From Polytrichum commune (Eukaryota; Streptophyta; Polytrichopsida; Polytrichales; Polytrichaceae): DNA of 64,000 bases. This document shows, piece by piece, positions 61,190-64,000 of the stretch (the first letter of the stretch is position 1; each line of letters begins with the position of its first letter). The stretch lies in contig OX485803.1 of NCBI GenBank assembly GCA_950295325.1, positions 11,904,001-11,968,000 of the forward strand, given 5' to 3'. Under the pieces are notes generated by a model that made no database searches, was not told the origin of the DNA, and worked only from the letters and a program-made list of their open reading frames with translations. Position numbers and translations under genes: made by a program.

Positions 61190-61635
61190 ATTGGTTAGGA
61201 TCCCAATGTTTCCAAGTCCAACTGGTTATAGGTTGTGATATTTCGGGTTTTTTTTCCATGAATTTGAGGTACATTTCACAAGTTCCTCTAAAATGATGGG
61301 TAATTATCTTGAATTCTTGAACATCAACTGGTTACAAATTGTGATCTTTTGAATTTTCTTTATGATTTTGAGGTGCATTTCATAGATTCCTCTGAATAAT
61401 GGGTAATATGCCTGAAGTCTTAAACATCAAAAGGTTGTAATCTTTCAGCTTTTCTTTGTGAATTTGAGGTACATTTCACATATTCCTCTAAGATGAGGAT
61501 GATTATCATGAAGTCTTGAACATCAAGAGGTTGTGATCTTTCAGTTTTTCTTTATGAATTTGAGGTGCATTTCACAGATTCCTCTAAAATGATGGGTAAT
61601 ATGGTTGAAGTCTTGAACATCAACCGGTTATTTGT
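61190..61635. repeat. Tandem array, about 4.5 units of 96-104 bp
   Basis: Units start with AATTTGAGGTRCATTTCA at 61261, 61365, 61461 and 61557, preceded by a partial unit from about 61190. Each ends with GAACATCAA..GGTT.TGATCTTTC. Read on the minus strand the units give related ~33-residue peptides (VKCTSNS, RKAER), but stops interrupt them. Confidence 0.8.
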
Positions 61636-61924
61636 GGATATGAACTGAAATTTTCAACATCGTATCACAAGCAAAGCTCACGTGCGATAGAATGAATATT
61701 TGGTTCATTTAGATATAATTTGAGTAGAACCAATATGAAGGACTGTGCTAAAGAAAATGTATACACTTTGGATGAATCAACCTAATAATTGCAAAAGTAC
61801 TCTTCAGAGACAATCACATTAATGGCTATCAACCACCAATGTACCATGTGCATTGTGAAAAAATTGTGAGTAGCTGAATATTGGTTCAATGACAAAAGTA
61901 GCACCAAATAATAATAATAAAATA
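61636..61924. other. No gene recognised
   Basis: AT-rich spacer between the tandem array and the CACTA-like end. Confidence 0.4.
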
Positions 61925-62106
61925 AAATAAAAAATCACCCACATTAATTTTGTAATTAAACAATTATTGCGCCCCATGATAATTTTCTACTAGAAATTTA
62001 GCGTGGGTTAAAAATTAATGAGGCCCACACAAATTCTCATTGTGAGATTAGCATGGGCTCTAGAAAATTAGTGTGGCCCACAATAATATGACAACTTAGT
62101 GTAGTG
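61925..62106 (-). mobile_element. CACTA-like terminus with subterminal repeats
   Basis: Read on the minus strand, it starts CACTACACTAAGTTGTC at 62106 and is followed by repeated GTGGGCC.CACTAATTTTCTAG-type units (about 62075, 62035, 62000, 61945). CACTA ends plus short subterminal repeats are the hallmark of CACTA elements. The opposite end was not found in the window, so it is a solo or truncated end. Confidence 0.45.
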
Positions 62107-62429
62107 ATTTAGTGATTGGTGTCATCTTGATACAAGGGGAAAAAAAACAAAAAAACAATTGCCTATGAGTCTAGAAAACTCTATACAACAAAATTGAAGT
62201 ACATGGTTCATGGTGTTGAAGTAATAAATTGTCATTCATGCTTTGAAGGTATGGAGATGTTACTTTCTTGGTGTAAAATTTTAGATCGAAATTGATTACT
62301 AATCTTTGAGGGACATGCCAATTGGACCTAATCTTAGTAGAAGACAGATAGAAGACAATATATGTAGATGGGTTGAATTCATAATTTGAGTAATACTTAA
62401 ACCAACAAGAATTAAGGTGTTGTAGTTAC
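62107..62429. other. No gene recognised
   Basis: AT-rich; nothing supported. Confidence 0.4.
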
Positions 62430-63000
62430 CAACCATACCTTGTACAAGTGAAACCATTGGTGGGCCAATGCTCCACCTCACCATTCATCACTACTACCAA
62501 CATGTTGATAGTTTTATTCACTAGAGAGACGGTGTTCAGCTCCATGGCAACTGCAAAAGATATGTTTCCCTACCTTGTGCTCTATAGTAGGACAATTTTA
62601 AGCCTTGTGACCATGCTAATGGCAATTGAAGCACAATCCTTTTTCTCTTGTGTTCGTCTTGCTCCTTAAGAGCGAGCTTGCCTTTAGAATTGGAGTTGCT
62701 CTACTCTTTTGGTCATGGGTGGTGAGTTGATGTCTTCCAACCAAACCACGGCTTCATACGATGCTGACTCTTGTGACTTAAATCAAAGTCCTTGGGGTCT
62801 TTCTCCTGCCCCACATACCTCGTGTTGCCTCTCATAGTTTCACCCAAATTTCAAAAGCATGCTCCTCTGGATTTTTTTCATATGCACTTACGTGGTATTT
62901 GATAAAGTCATTCAAGATTTCAACAAACTCAAACTTGTCAGCTTCCCTCCACAATGGAAAATAAGCCACATGTTGTTAGGGTTTTCATGAATTACGGTTT
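62430..63000 (-). mobile_element. LTR-retrotransposon gag fossil (zinc-knuckle part)
   Basis: Minus-strand sequence with a CCHC zinc-knuckle pattern near 62600-62645, preceded by gag-like sequence (EFVEILNDFIKYHV at about 62935). It is broken in several places, partial and old. Superfamily (copia or gypsy) is not resolved and no LTR was seen. Confidence 0.4.
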
Positions 63001-64000
63001 CAAGTTGGCCATGACTCTATTGCACACACAACATCCCCACGACCATGTCCAACAACAAACAACATACACTTGATATGAACAATGAGCAATGTTCTCAATT
63101 TGTATATTCCTTCAACGAGATGGCATCACACACAATGTTCACACAAAGTGCACTTAGGAACAATCTACAACCTCATTGGAGTATTGAATGTCTGCAATAA
63201 ACAAATTGGCCTACAATGAACATCTCCAACACTAAGGTCCAAAACATTTCTCCCTCACTAAACTCCAAAACCCTAAGCTCCAACAATGGATGAAGACCCC
63301 ATGACGCCACACTATAGCAACAACAACTTCAAGAAAAGTGTCAAACAACCACATCCCCACCTCCAACCGCATCTCCACTCATTGGGGCGGTACTAGTGGA
63401 CCGGTGGAGTTTTGACTTTGACTCTCTAGATGAAGGCACTATAAAGGGACCTTGGCGCAGGGGTATTGTTTTCAATGAGATTCTTGCACTCTCATGAATT
63501 AACGCCATGATGAAAAAGAATTTCACATTGGAGCCCTTGTTGATGCATACAATATGCCACAATACACGAGTGTAGTGGAAAAAAAGTCTCTAATACCTTC
63601 CCCACTAGAGAAGAAGGGGTGGGCCGCGAAAAGGTTTTGTGTTGTAGTTAACATGTCCCACAAAATGTGAATCATTAACACCACCCAATCAAGTGAAAAA
63701 ATTTGCTTTGCAAATCCAAACTCTATCTCCCCCTCCTATTGAGGCACTCCATTAGGCTTCACATCGAGCTTGGGGCTCTTATTTTTGTTGACTCTTTTCT
63801 AGAACCTAACCCAAGCCTTTGGCTTAACCCTTTTTAGATATTTGTGAGCTTGATATGGGTTTCTCCAAGTGCACTCAAACATGATACCACATAGTACCAT
63901 ACTTGGCTTCAATTTGTGATCTCAAGAATGTTGATTCCTTTTGTGGAACTTGGCACAAGCCTTTGGGTTGGGTACTTATTTTTAAAAATCCTAAGCTTGT
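63001..64000. other. No gene recognised
   Basis: Intergenic sequence to the window end. Short ORFs only. Confidence 0.35.

Overview
The window looks like intergenic DNA of a large, repeat-rich streptophyte (land-plant) nuclear genome. The evidence is plant-type Ty3/gypsy and LINE remains, TTTAGGG-like teloboxes, MITEs of plant-like form, and AT-rich decayed sequence with almost no intact coding capacity. Two decayed Tc1-like (DD34E) transposases and a pogo/Tigger-type element are unusual for a flowering plant as far as I know, which hints at a fern, lycophyte, bryophyte or charophyte-grade genome. I cannot name the species.

Layout. 1-0.5 kb: LINE reverse-transcriptase remnant (minus). 1-4 kb: a GC-rich foldback, a young 308-bp tandem duplication and a possible SINE. 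6-12.3 kb: the only GC-richer, gene-like stretch, with a signal-peptide first exon on the minus strand (11468 to 11345), a strong splice donor near 8.49 kb and a 49-codon ORF; no full gene model could be built. 12.4-18.3 kb: decayed DNA transposons (near full-length Tc1-like copy, LINE piece cut by a second Tc1-like piece, two TIR elements with TTA-type target sites). 19-23.3 kb: minus-strand coding remains, the right half recognisable as an RPA1 (RPA70)-like single-strand-DNA-binding protein. 29-39 kb: nested repeats, with Ty3/gypsy fossils, a hAT-like element filled with a CCCATG/CCCACC minisatellite, and a 1973-bp hAT-like element carrying exon-like sequence, next to an unknown coding remnant with an internal ~200-residue repeat. 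41-45 kb: interspersed repeat copies, a block with recurring GACTATAGTC palindromes and a tandem duplication. 45.0-45.5 kb: pogo/Tigger-like element with TA target sites. 47.2-48.0 kb: long hairpin. 51.3-53.3 kb: Ty3/gypsy fossil. 56.5-58.3 kb: large palindrome with a second hAT-like copy in one arm; the other arm shows the empty site. 61-63 kb: ~100-bp tandem array, a CACTA-like terminus and a gag fossil.

No intact operating system of genes is visible. The most informative content is three TIR elements with exact 8-bp target-site duplications, two of them sharing one family, and the pogo/Tigger-like element with a TA duplication. All homology statements come from reading translations by eye; none was checked against a database.
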